From the NCBI GenBank assembly GCA_023511535.1, contig JAIMBK010000017.1:1-47042 (forward strand): 47,042 nt of DNA, written 5' to 3'. The notes below the pieces were generated by a model that searched no databases, was not told the origin of the DNA, and worked only from the letters and a program-made list of their open reading frames with translations. Of the stretch, positions 36,003-44,738 are shown piece after piece. The DNA comes from Armatimonadota bacterium (lineage in GTDB: Bacteria; Bacillota; Desulfotomaculia; Desulfotomaculales; Nap2-2B). Numbering within the stretch: the stretch's first letter is position 1; the number at the start of each line of letters is the position of its first letter. The translations under genes were made by a program, and so were the position numbers.

Positions 36003-36347
36003 TTATTTATATTCGTGAGTGCCGAGAATGACCGGTACCCCCGTCTTGCCCTCAATCATTTTGGCGAGGTCTTCGGCGGATGCGTAGGGGCAGCCCGGTT
36101 TGGCCTCCACCAGGCACTTGCTGAGGTAAATGGCGTCCGGTTTGATTTCCGAAAGCCTGGCGGCCATGCCGATATTGGGGATCAGGGGGCGGCCGGGGCA
36201 CTCACAACGGACAAAGGCAATCACCTGCACGGGTTCCGAAAATTTGCCCTCCCCCAGGGCCGCCGCTTTCAAACAGCGCCATTCCCCGGGGCACCCGTAA
36301 CCCGTGTCCATATACGCGCCGCATCCTACAATAAACACTTTTTGCAC
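36003..36347 (-). CDS. CGGC-type cysteine-rich small protein
   Basis: A 114-aa protein with regularly placed cysteines: VFIVGCGAYMDTGYGCPGEW, an RC pair, FVRCECPGRPLIPNIG, YLSKCLVEAKPGCPYAS, and the ending GVPVILGTHEYK. This resembles the CGGC domain family, proposed from sequence to bind metal ions; function is unproven. I chose GTG at 36347, since GGAGG lies 8 bases upstream; the TTG two codons before is too close to that site. It is oriented against cdaA and divergent from glmM, between the two genes usually joined in an operon. Confidence 0.7.
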   Translation of the reverse strand: MQKVFIVGCGAYMDTGYGCPGEWRCLKAAALGEGKFSEPVQVIAFVRCECPGRPLIPNIGMAARLSEIKPDAIYLSKCLVEAKPGCPYASAEDLAKMIEGKTGVPVILGTHEYK

Positions 36348-36370
36348 AAACAATTCCTCCTTTCAGAGTT

Positions 36371-36402
36371 GGATTTGGGGATCAGGGGACAGGGTTTAGG
36401 AA
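36371..36402. repeat. Intergenic repeat family A, copy 5 (decayed)
   Basis: GGATTTGGGGATCAGGGGAC then AGGGTTTAGG, upstream of the CGGC-type gene. The rest of 36403-36636 holds no gene that I can support. Confidence 0.4.
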
Positions 36403-36637
36403 AAGTCCTCTTCCCGGGTATATTTTCATCTTTTCGGAAAAGGACTTTTGTTGTTCCCCTTCCGTTTTTTCTACGCCGGACGTCCAAAATCCTGCCTGGG
36501 AAAAGAAAGAGATTTTGCCAGGCCCGCCGGCAATGCCGGGTGCCGGCCGACATTTTTTGCCTGTGCTGGTGCTGAAACGAGAACTAACCATTGCCTTTGG
36601 ATCGTCATACAATATAGAAAAGGAATTTAGAAAGGAA

Positions 36638-36667
36638 TTGACGTTGATTTATTAATAAATATATAAT
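36638..36667 (+). promoter_or_regulatory. glmM promoter
   Basis: TTGACG (36638-36643), 18-bp AT-rich spacer, perfect TATAAT (36662-36667), 30 bases before the glmM start. This shows that glmM has its own transcription start here rather than depending on cdaA. Confidence 0.8.
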
Positions 36668-36696
36668 GGGGATATGAATTTAGAGAGGGGACAAAG

Positions 36697-38031
36697 ATGG
36701 GGGGAATGTTCGGCACCGACGGGGTGCGGGGAGTGGCCAACCGGGATTTGACCCCGGAGCTGGCCTTGCAGATTGGCCGGGCGGGGGCGTACGTGCTGGC
36801 GAAAAAACATCCCGGGGCGCCCCTGGTGATCGGTCGCGATACGCGCATTTCCGGTGATATGCTGGAAGCCGCCCTGATTGCGGGAATTTGTTCGGCGGGG
36901 GTGCGCGTGCTGCGGGCGGGAGTCCTGCCCACCCCGGCCGTCGCCTATTTGACCCGGGCGTTGGGTGCTGCCGGCGGGGTGGTTATTTCCGCGTCGCACA
37001 ACCCGGTGGCCGACAACGGCATTAAGTTTTTCGGCCCCGACGGTTTTAAACTCCCGGATTTTATTGAGGAAGAAATTGAATTGTTGGTTAACTGCCGGGA
37101 AACAATTCCTTTGCCGGTCGGTCCGGAGGTGGGTTGCTGCTCCGAAGTTGCGGAGGCCGGCAGCCGGTATCTGGGTTTTCTGAAGGAAAAGGCTCCGGTG
37201 GACTTAAGCGGCTTAAAAGTGGTGGCGGACTGCGCCAACGGGGCGGCCAGTTCCGTGCTGCCCGAACTTTTGCGGGAACTGGGTGCAGACGTGGTTCCCC
37301 TGTTCCACCGGCCCAACGGCGTGAACATCAACGCGGCCTGCGGCTCCACCTATCCCCAGGCCCTCCGGGAGGCGGTTCTCTTTTATAAAGCAGATTTGGG
37401 ACTCGCCTGCGACGGCGACGCCGACCGGTTAATTGCCGTTGACGAGCGGGGGAATGTCGTCGACGGCGATCAGATCATGGTTATCTGCGGGCGGGATTTA
37501 AAGGCGCAGGGCCGGCTAAAGAAGAATACCGTGGTGGTCACGGTGATGAGCAACCTCGGCCTGCACCTGGCCTTCCGCCAGGACGGCATTCAAGTGCTGG
37601 AAACCATGGTCGGCGACCGCTACGTGCTGGAGGAGCTGCTTAAGTCGGGCGCCGCCTTTGGCGGGGAACAGAGCGGCCACATCCTTTTTCTGGACGATCA
37701 TACTACCGGGGACGGGCTTTTGACCGCCTTGAAATTGCTGGCGGTAGTGGTCAAGCGCGGTGCCGCTTTAAGTGAACTGGCGGCGCAGATGGAGCGCCTT
37801 CCGCAGCTGCTGAAAAACGTTCCGGTGGCCGACAAGCAGAAAGTAATGGCCAGCCCGTTTTTACAGGAGGCCATTCGCCGGCAGGAGCAAAGGCTGAACG
37901 GACAGGGCCGGATCCTGGTCCGCCCCTCGGGCACCGAACCGCTGATCCGGGTAATGGCGGAGGGAAGGGATCCCGGCCAGTTGCGCCTGATTGTGGAGGA
38001 GTTGATCCAGGTGATCCAGAAGCTGGCGTGA
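36697..38031 (+). CDS. glmM: Phosphoglucosamine mutase
   Basis: Converts glucosamine-6-phosphate to glucosamine-1-phosphate for peptidoglycan. The 444-aa product has the phospho-serine loop [12 protein letters not shown] (Ser100 phosphorylated), the metal site DGDADR (239-244), [12 protein letters not shown] (sugar specificity) and the phosphate-binding [13 protein letters not shown]. The length is normal. The ATG has GAGAGGGG upstream. It is followed by glmS, the previous step of the same pathway. Confidence 0.97.
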   Translation: MGGMFGTDGVRGVANRDLTPELALQIGRAGAYVLAKKHPGAPLVIGRDTRISGDMLEAALIAGICSAGVRVLRAGVLPTPAVAYLTRALGAAGGVVISASHNPVADNGIKFFGPDGFKLPDFIEEEIELLVNCRETIPLPVGPEVGCCSEVAEAGSRYLGFLKEKAPVDLSGLKVVADCANGAASSVLPELLRELGADVVPLFHRPNGVNINAACGSTYPQALREAVLFYKADLGLACDGDADRLIAVDERGNVVDGDQIMVICGRDLKAQGRLKKNTVVVTVMSNLGLHLAFRQDGIQVLETMVGDRYVLEELLKSGAAFGGEQSGHILFLDDHTTGDGLLTALKLLAVVVKRGAALSELAAQMERLPQLLKNVPVADKQKVMASPFLQEAIRRQEQRLNGQGRILVRPSGTEPLIRVMAEGRDPGQLRLIVEELIQVIQKLA

Positions 38032-38145
38032 TTGAGAGGGGAGAGGCGGGAGGTTAGAAGTGGGATCTTGTCACCGCGCTTTGAAGGAGGTGGTGCGTTC
38101 AGGAAAAGGGACAGGCAGGCCCTGCTCCGGACAACTGAATAAATA

Positions 38146-38384
38146 GCGCCAGAACCTTTTTGAAGTTAAAAACCCGGACTTGATTCCAGAGGGATTTTCT
38201 TTTTCCTGCCTTAAATTTCGAACGTTGAACTTCGAGAAGGTTGACGAGGGGGGAGTTAATCGAAGTTTTCGGCGGGTGCTCCCCGGTTGCTCACGACCGT
38301 TAACGGCACCACAAAACCGGCAGGCAACTGCCGGGACAAAAGTGCCCGGTGAGGACAAGGCAAAAGCCATGCTTTGCTGACCGT
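38146..38384 (+). ncRNA. glmS ribozyme (GlcN6P-activated self-cleaving riboswitch)
   Basis: A self-cleaving RNA that uses glucosamine-6-phosphate as cofactor and destabilises glmS mRNA when the sugar is plentiful. The sequence shows the conserved cleavage-site strand AAATA|GCGCCAGAAC (cleavage between 38145 and 38146), an extended P1, then GTTGACGAGGGGGGAGTTAA, TCGAAGTTTTCGGCGGGTGC, TCCCCGGTTGC, and the 3' domain GCACCACAAAACCGGC to GGGACAAAAGTGCCCGG. These are the core P2.1/P2.2/P3 elements of the class in the right order. The 3' boundary is approximate. A further 148 bases separate it from the glmS start; I see no gene there. Confidence 0.93.
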
Positions 38385-38532
38385 GGCTTTATTGTGCCCC
38401 GGTCTCTTTATTTTTTCTGAGTTGCTTTTCACGGTCGGCCTTTGGTCGGCCGGCCGGGGGAGCAGCTGGATTATGTAAACTTCCTTTTGGTTGATTACCC
38501 AACCAGAATTTATAATCGGGAGGTTAAGCCAC

Positions 38533-40359
38533 ATGTGTGGTATTATCGGTTATACCGGTTTTCGGCCGGCCCTGCCGGTACTGCTGGACGGGCTGGCCAG
38601 GCTGGAGTACAGGGGCTACGATTCGGCGGGGGTTGCTTTACTGGAAAACGGACAGATTCAAATTTACAAGCAGGCGGGAAAACTGGCGGCCCTTGCGCAG
38701 CGGTTAAACGGCCGGCAGTGCGCCGGCACCACCGGGATCGGCCACACCCGCTGGGCCACCCACGGCCGGCCCACCGACTTAAACGCCCACCCCCACAGCG
38801 ACTGCGGCGGCCGTTTTGTGGTGGTGCACAACGGCATCATTGAAAATTATCTTTCCTTAAGGGAGTGGCTCCTTGCCGAAGGGCACGTCTTCAGCTCGGA
38901 AACCGATACGGAAGTTCTGCCCCACCTGGTGGAGCATTTTTACGACGGCGACCTGGCCTCCACGCTTATCCGGGTAATGGAGAAAATTAAAGGCTCCTAC
39001 GCCCTGGTGGCGCTGTCCAAGCTGGAGCCGGAGCGGCTGGTGGCGGCCCGCCAGGACAGTCCCCTGGTGGTCGGCCTGGGACGGGAGGAAAATTTCTTTG
39101 CTTCCGACATCCCGGCCATCCTGCCTTACACCCGCTCGGCGCACATCCTGGCCGACGGGGAGCTTGCCGCCATCACCCGGGAGAACGCCGCCATCTTTGA
39201 CCACGCCGGGAAACGCGTTTCCAGGCCTGTTTTTGCCGTTAAGTGGGAGGCCGCTCAGGCCGAAAAAGGCGGCTACGCTCACTTTATGCTCAAGGAAATC
39301 CACGAGCAGCCCCGCGCGCTGAAAGACACCCTGCGGGGGCGGCTGGCGGAGGACGGGCGCGTGGAACTGAAAGAAATCGCCTTAAGCGCAGATGAGCTGA
39401 AAAACGTTCATAAAATCTTTATTACCGCCTGCGGGACGGCCTACCACGCCGGCCTGGTAGGGAAATACGTGCTGGAAAAACTGGTGCGCATCCCGGTGGA
39501 AACAGACATTGCCTCGGAATTTCGCTACCGCCAGCCGCTCATCGACCGGCGCAGCCTGGTGGTGATCATCAGCCAGTCCGGGGAAACGGCGGATTCCCTG
39601 GCCGCCCTGCGCGAGGCGAAGCGGCTGGGGGCGCCGGTCATCGCCATCACCAACGTGGTGGGCAGCTCCATTGCCCGCGAAGCCGACCACGTCCTGTACA
39701 CCTGGGCGGGCCCGGAAATCGCCGTCGCTTCCACCAAGGCCTACACCGCCCAGTTGATCGCCCTGTACCTGCTGGCCCTGCACCTGGCCGACGCGCTGGG
39801 AACCATTCCGGCCAAAGACAGCCGGGCGCTCGTCGAGGAATTGAAATCCTTGAGCGCCAGGGCCCAGGCGATCCTCGACAACTGCGGGCCGATCAAAGAA
39901 TTTGCCCTTTCCCATGCCGGGTGCAAGGACGCCTTTTTCATCGGCCGCGGCCTGGACTACGCGGTGGCCATGGAAGGCTCGCTGAAACTCAAAGAAATCT
40001 CGTATATCCACGCCGAAGCCTACGCCGCCGGCGAATTAAAACACGGCACCCTGGCCCTGATCGTGGCGGGCGTCCCGGTGATTGCCCTGGCCACCCAGCC
40101 CCACCTGCTGGAAAAAACGCTGAGCAACGTCAAGGAGGTCAAGGCCCGCGACGCCACCGTCCTTGCCCTGGCCACGGAAGGGATGCCCGAAGTGGACAAA
40201 GTGGCCGACCAGGTGTATTCCATCCCCGCCACCCACCCCCTGCTGACCCCTGTGCTGGCGGTGATTCCCCTGCAGCTGCTGGCCTACTACATGGCCGTGG
40301 CCAGGGGGTGCGATGTCGACCAGCCCCGCAACCTGGCCAAAAGCGTGACGGTGGAGTAG
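38533..40359 (+). CDS. glmS: Glutamine--fructose-6-phosphate aminotransferase (isomerising)
   Basis: Makes glucosamine-6-phosphate from fructose-6-phosphate and glutamine, the first step of amino-sugar synthesis. The 608-aa product starts MCGIIGYTG, whose Cys2 becomes the N-terminal nucleophile, has LEYRGYDSAG and TRWATHGRPTDLNAHPH in the glutaminase half, two SIS domains (ACGTAYHAGLVGKY, SQSGETADSLAALREAK), and ends NLAKSVTVE with the conserved lysine. The ATG at 38533 follows GGGAGG; the frame open upstream would hide the catalytic Cys. It is controlled by the ribozyme upstream. Confidence 0.98.
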   Translation: MCGIIGYTGFRPALPVLLDGLARLEYRGYDSAGVALLENGQIQIYKQAGKLAALAQRLNGRQCAGTTGIGHTRWATHGRPTDLNAHPHSDCGGRFVVVHNGIIENYLSLREWLLAEGHVFSSETDTEVLPHLVEHFYDGDLASTLIRVMEKIKGSYALVALSKLEPERLVAARQDSPLVVGLGREENFFASDIPAILPYTRSAHILADGELAAITRENAAIFDHAGKRVSRPVFAVKWEAAQAEKGGYAHFMLKEIHEQPRALKDTLRGRLAEDGRVELKEIALSADELKNVHKIFITACGTAYHAGLVGKYVLEKLVRIPVETDIASEFRYRQPLIDRRSLVVIISQSGETADSLAALREAKRLGAPVIAITNVVGSSIAREADHVLYTWAGPEIAVASTKAYTAQLIALYLLALHLADALGTIPAKDSRALVEELKSLSARAQAILDNCGPIKEFALSHAGCKDAFFIGRGLDYAVAMEGSLKLKEISYIHAEAYAAGELKHGTLALIVAGVPVIALATQPHLLEKTLSNVKEVKARDATVLALATEGMPEVDKVADQVYSIPATHPLLTPVLAVIPLQLLAYYMAVARGCDVDQPRNLAKSVTVE

Positions 40360-40378
40360 GCGGCCGGGCGTAAGGAAC

Positions 40379-40436
40379 AGACCACTTTCTCAATGGTATT
40401 TTCAAAAAATATATACCGGGAGAAAGTGGTCTTTTT
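40379..40436 (+). terminator. glmS terminator
   Basis: A perfect 13-bp stem AGACCACTTTCTC (40379-40391)/GAGAAAGTGGTCT (40420-40432) with an inner GGTAT/ATACC stem, followed by TTTTT. It marks the border between the cell-wall block and the restriction block. Confidence 0.92.
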
Positions 40437-40457
40437 ACTTGCGCTTAACTGAAGTAG

Positions 40458-40486
40458 TTGAAAAAGTCCGGGGAGGAAGATAAAAT
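40458..40486 (+). promoter_or_regulatory. Possible promoter of the hsd operon
   Basis: TTGAAA (40458-40463), 17-bp spacer, TAAAAT (40481-40486), after the glmS terminator and before hsdR. The spacer itself contains GGGGAGGAAG followed by an ATG (40485), so part of this could instead be a relic ribosome site. Confidence 0.5.
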
Positions 40487-40518
40487 GGAAAAAAGTACAC
40501 GAAAGGTAGCTTTAAATA

Positions 40519-40635
40519 ATGATCGACGATTGGTTAGAAATTGCTTATGGGGACATAGAAGTAGCCCATTTATGTTATCATCAGAAAAACCGGGTAGCAT
40601 TACCAGGGAGGGGTAAGGATGCCGGAGGAACTTGA
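40519..40635 (+). pseudogene. Possible HEPN-domain gene remnant
   Basis: A 38-codon frame begins MIDDWLEIAYGDIEVAHLCY, which looks like the first helix of a HEPN-domain protein (W-x6-D-x3-A pattern), behind a weak AGGTAG. It then runs into the hsdR ribosome site and the first codons of hsdR in another frame. The HEPN RxxxxH motif and the remaining roughly 90 residues are absent. It looks like a gene cut by the arrival of the hsd operon, but the match is short and by eye; it may be chance. Confidence 0.35.
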
Positions 40636-43306
40636 GTGGAAGACGAGAAAAGAACGCATCGACAAGAGGCTCAGGTCATTGAGCATCCCCTGGAATATCG
40701 TTAAATATAATGATCGACTGGATATTTCCACCCTTCAGCGCCACGCCGTAGAAGAATATCCTACGGCCAGCGGCCCTGCCGATTATGCTCTTTTTGTGAA
40801 CGGAAAGTTATTGGGAATTATCGAAGCCAAAAAGGTAACGGTCGGTCCTCAAAATGTTTTGGAACAGGCAAAACGCTATTCCCGGGGAGCCTTTGACGGA
40901 CCAGGGAACTGGCAGGGTTACCGGGTTCCTTTTTTATATGCAACTAACGGAGAAATCATTTATTTTCTTGATGTTCGGGATGAGAAAAATACATCCAGAA
41001 AAATAGCTGATTTTCATACCGCAGATGCCCTTGAGGAGTTTTATCAAAGCAACAAGGCGGTTAGTTATGAATGGCTGAAAAATAATCCGGTTGAAATAAA
41101 GGGCTTACGTCCTTACCAGAAAGAAGCTATCGCCGCGACGGAGCTTGCTATTGCCAGCAGAAAAAGGGCTATGCTCATAGCGATGGCTACCGGAACGGGA
41201 AAGACCTTTACCACCGTAGCCCTTATTTATCGTCTACTTGAATCAAAGGTGGCCAGGCGAATACTGTTTTTAGTTGACCGGAGAGCCCTTGCCGCCCAGG
41301 CCGTCCGAGAATTTGCTTCATTTAACACTCCTAAAGGTAATAAATTCAACCAGGAATACGAAGTTTACAGCCAGCGCTTCCGCTGGGAAGATTTTGATGA
41401 GAATGAGCCGTTTGATCCGAAAGTATTGCCGGCTGCCTATCTTACTTCGCCGCAACAAACGCATACTTTTGTCTATGTGTCCACCATTCAGAGGATGGCT
41501 GTCAACCTGTTTGGTTGGGAGAATGCATTCCCGCAAAACACGAGTGATCCGGATGACGAAGCAGATGCGGAAAAGCTTGCTATTCCCATTCACGCCTTTG
41601 ATGTGATCATCGCCGATGAATGTCACCGCGGCTATACGGCAAAAGAAACCAGCATCTGGCGCAATGTGCTGGAGTACTTTGATGCGGTAAAAATTGGTCT
41701 TACTGCTACTCCTGCTGCCCATACTGTTGCTCTTTTTAAGGAAGTTATTTACCGTTATACCACCGAACAGGCAATCCTGGACGGATATCTGGTAGATTAT
41801 GAAGCAGTGCGGATAAAGTCGGATGTTCGCATCAACGGTGTATTTTTAAGGGAAGGAGAACATGTCGGTTTTGTCGATACCGATACAGGTAAAATAACTT
41901 ACGACCATTTGGAGGATGAAAGGGAGTTTTCAGCAGCGGAGGTTGAAGAAAAAATAACGGTGCCCGACAGTAACCGCAAAATAATCAGGGAAATTGCCAA
42001 ATATGCTTACAAACATGAAGAGGAAGAGGGGCGCTTCCCTAAAATTTTGATCTTTGCTGTAAATGACCTGCCGCACACTTCCCATGCCGACCAGATTGTG
42101 CAGATTTGCCGGGAAGAATTTGGGCGGGGAGACGATTTTGTCCAGAAAATCACTGGAAATCCGAACGTCGACCGTCCTTTGCAAAAAATCCGCCAGTTCA
42201 GAAACCGTCCCAAACCGAAAGTCGTGGTTACCGTGGATATGCTCAGTACCGGTGTGGACATCCCTGCCCTTGAATTTATTGTCTTTCTGCGGCCGGTTAA
42301 ATCACGCATCCTTTGGGTGCAGATGCTTGGCCGGGGAACCCGCCGCTGCCCCGAAATAAATAAAACTCATTTTACCATCTTTGATTGTTTCGACGGTACA
42401 CTCATTGAGTATTTCAAAAACACGACTGATTTTCATATTGAACCCCCGCAAAAAGAACAGATTCCGCTAGCTCAAATCATTGAGAATATTTACCAAAATA
42501 TTGACCGGGAATACTTCGTTAAAGTTCTCATCAGACGCTTGCGGCGCATTGAAAAAAACATGAGCGGGGAAGCCAGAGAAAAGTTTGCCGCCTATATTCC
42601 TGACGGTGATATAGGGAGATTTGCCGATGAACTGCCGGAGAGGATTAAGAGTAACTTTACTAAAACCATGAAGTTGTTGCGCGATAAGGATTTCCAGGAT
42701 TTGTTGCAGAATTACCCGCGAGCGAAAAGACCTTTTCTGATTGGTTATGAGGTGGCAGATGAAGTTTCCTCGGAGATTATGATCCGCGCCGGAAGTGATT
42801 ATCAAAAACCGGAAGATTATCTTGAGGCTTTCGCGCGGTTCGTGAAAGAAAACCCGGAGCAAATTGAGGCAATTGAAGTTTTATTGCAAAGACCCAGGGA
42901 ATGGAAGACTGAGGTATTGAACGAACTTCGGCAAAAGTTAGACCGCAATAAGTTTCCCGAACGGGAACTGCAAAAGGCGCACAAACTGGTGTATAACAAA
43001 GCGCTTGCCGATATCATCTCCATGGTGAAGCACGCTGCCCGGAAAGAGGAGCCGATCCTTACTGCTGAGGAGAGGGTAGACCGGGCCATGCAAAAAGTGA
43101 TGACCGGAAAATCTTTTAATGAAGAACAGTTGAAATGGATGGGCCTCATCCGTGAGCATTTAGTTCAGAATCTTACCTTGGAAGTAGGTGATTTTGAATC
43201 TGCCCCAATTTTTGAAAGGCACGGCGGTTTAAGCAAAGCCAAAAAAGTATTTAAAGATCAGTTAACGGCCCTGGTTGCCGAAATTAATGAGGCAGTAGCG
43301 GCGTAA
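40619..43306 (+). CDS. hsdR: Type I restriction enzyme, R (motor/endonuclease) subunit
   Basis: ATP-driven translocase and nuclease of a type I restriction system. The 895-aa product has an N-terminal PD-(D/E)xK nuclease domain (Asp55, Glu69-Ala-Lys71 in GIIEAKK), then a superfamily 2 helicase: Walker A MATGTGKT (189-196), DECH box (333-336), GLTATP (360-365), and TVDMLSTGVDIP and QMLGRGTRRCPE in the second RecA-like domain. A helical C-terminal region (about 740-895) probably docks on the methylase. The ATG follows GGGAGGGGTAAGG. It is followed by hsdM after 16 bp. Confidence 0.96.
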   Translation: MPEELEWKTRKERIDKRLRSLSIPWNIVKYNDRLDISTLQRHAVEEYPTASGPADYALFVNGKLLGIIEAKKVTVGPQNVLEQAKRYSRGAFDGPGNWQGYRVPFLYATNGEIIYFLDVRDEKNTSRKIADFHTADALEEFYQSNKAVSYEWLKNNPVEIKGLRPYQKEAIAATELAIASRKRAMLIAMATGTGKTFTTVALIYRLLESKVARRILFLVDRRALAAQAVREFASFNTPKGNKFNQEYEVYSQRFRWEDFDENEPFDPKVLPAAYLTSPQQTHTFVYVSTIQRMAVNLFGWENAFPQNTSDPDDEADAEKLAIPIHAFDVIIADECHRGYTAKETSIWRNVLEYFDAVKIGLTATPAAHTVALFKEVIYRYTTEQAILDGYLVDYEAVRIKSDVRINGVFLREGEHVGFVDTDTGKITYDHLEDEREFSAAEVEEKITVPDSNRKIIREIAKYAYKHEEEEGRFPKILIFAVNDLPHTSHADQIVQICREEFGRGDDFVQKITGNPNVDRPLQKIRQFRNRPKPKVVVTVDMLSTGVDIPALEFIVFLRPVKSRILWVQMLGRGTRRCPEINKTHFTIFDCFDGTLIEYFKNTTDFHIEPPQKEQIPLAQIIENIYQNIDREYFVKVLIRRLRRIEKNMSGEAREKFAAYIPDGDIGRFADELPERIKSNFTKTMKLLRDKDFQDLLQNYPRAKRPFLIGYEVADEVSSEIMIRAGSDYQKPEDYLEAFARFVKENPEQIEAIEVLLQRPREWKTEVLNELRQKLDRNKFPERELQKAHKLVYNKALADIISMVKHAARKEEPILTAEERVDRAMQKVMTGKSFNEEQLKWMGLIREHLVQNLTLEVGDFESAPIFERHGGLSKAKKVFKDQLTALVAEINEAVAA

Positions 43307-43322
43307 GCGAGGGGAGCATAGC

Positions 43323-44738
43323 ATGTCCGATGTAGTGAACAAATTATGGGGTTTTTGTCATACCTTGCGCCATGATGGTATTGACTACGGCGATTATATT
43401 GAGCAGCTCACCTATTTACTTTTTTTAAAAATGGCTGATGAAAAGGGAATTGAAATTCCCGAAGGATGTGACTGGAATAGTTTAAAATTAAGATCCGGTA
43501 CAGAATTGACAGATCATTATAATGATATCCTCCGGAAATTACGTGAAGCCCCTGGAATATTAGGAGATATTTTTACCCAAGCCACGTCCCGCTTTAACAA
43601 TCCTGTGAATCTCAAACGCTTGATTAATTTGATCGACGAGGATGAATGGTCGGCCATGGATGTGGATATCAAGGGGGCTGTTTTTGAAGGCTTGCTGGAA
43701 AAAGCAGCCAGCGAAGGGAAAAAGGGGGCGGGCCAATATTTTACTCCCCGTGTACTCATCAAATCCATTGTCCAGGTAATGAAACCTGATCCAAGGGTGA
43801 CCCCCGACTTTACGATCTGTGACCCGGCTTGCGGAACCGGTGGATTTTTAGTCTGTGCCTATGAATGGCTGATGGAAGTAACGAAGGGAGTGTTGGATCG
43901 CAAGGATTTTCAACGGATTAAAACCGCTACCTATTACGGGCAGGATCTGGTTCCCAGGCCACGGAGGCTGGCGTTAATGAATCTTTTCTTGCATGGGCTG
44001 GAAGCGAAAATCTATCTCGGGGATGCCATTTACGAGCCGGATCGCGGTGAGAGATATAATTGTATTCTTACCAATCCTCCGTTTGGGACTAAAGGAGCCA
44101 ACCAGGCGCCCGACCGGGATGACTTCACCATTGAAACCAGCAACAAACAGCTCAATTTCGTCCAGCACGTCATGAATATTCTCAAGCCCGGCGGGCGCGC
44201 TGCAATGGTTTTACCGGATAACTGCCTTTTTGAAGACAAGGCAGGCGAAGTTTTTGAAATCTTGATGCAGGATTGTAACCTCCATACAATTTTGCGTTTG
44301 CCAAGGGGTACCTTTACTCCTTACAGCCAGGGCATCAAAGCAAATGTCATCTTTTTTCAGAAAGGTTTGCCCACGGAAAATGTATGGATTTTTGACGCCC
44401 GTTCCAATGTACCCGGCATAACTAAAAAAGAGCGTCCCCTGACCCCTCAACATTTTGCGGAGTTTGAACAATGCTACGGGGACGATCCTAACGGCCAAAG
44501 CCGGAGAAGAGACCTGGGTCAGGAAGGACGGTTCAGAAGATTTCACATCAGCGAGATTAAGGAACGGAATTATAAGCTGGATATTACCTGGCTTAAAGAC
44601 GAAAGCCTGGAAGATGCCGATGAACTCCCGGAACCCCATGACCTGGCTGCAGAAGCCATTGCCGAATTAGAAGCAGCAGTGGATGAACTGAAAGAGATCC
44701 TCCATTTGATTGAGATGAACGGGGAGGACGAGAAGTGA
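43323..44738 (+). CDS. hsdM: Type I restriction-modification methyltransferase subunit
   Basis: N6-adenine methyltransferase subunit, needed with HsdS for both modification and restriction. The 471-aa product has the N-terminal helical HsdM_N domain (LRHDGIDYGDYIEQLTYLLF), QYFTPR (138-143), the S-adenosylmethionine motif DPACGTGG (167-174), and the catalytic NPPF (251-254). The ATG has GAGGGGAG upstream. The stop overlaps the hsdS GTG by 3 bases (GTGA), so the M and S subunits are translationally coupled. Confidence 0.97.
   Translation: MSDVVNKLWGFCHTLRHDGIDYGDYIEQLTYLLFLKMADEKGIEIPEGCDWNSLKLRSGTELTDHYNDILRKLREAPGILGDIFTQATSRFNNPVNLKRLINLIDEDEWSAMDVDIKGAVFEGLLEKAASEGKKGAGQYFTPRVLIKSIVQVMKPDPRVTPDFTICDPACGTGGFLVCAYEWLMEVTKGVLDRKDFQRIKTATYYGQDLVPRPRRLALMNLFLHGLEAKIYLGDAIYEPDRGERYNCILTNPPFGTKGANQAPDRDDFTIETSNKQLNFVQHVMNILKPGGRAAMVLPDNCLFEDKAGEVFEILMQDCNLHTILRLPRGTFTPYSQGIKANVIFFQKGLPTENVWIFDARSNVPGITKKERPLTPQHFAEFEQCYGDDPNGQSRRRDLGQEGRFRRFHISEIKERNYKLDITWLKDESLEDADELPEPHDLAAEAIAELEAAVDELKEILHLIEMNGEDEK

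Noticed and set aside
36448-36630. Short open frames on both strands between the CGGC-type gene and glmM
   Set aside because: They have no ribosome sites and overlap the glmM promoter region; nothing links them to a family.
36697-40359. The glmM-glmS pair as an unusual fusion or new system
   Set aside because: Both are ordinary, full-length enzymes of one known pathway; only the regulation is noteworthy.
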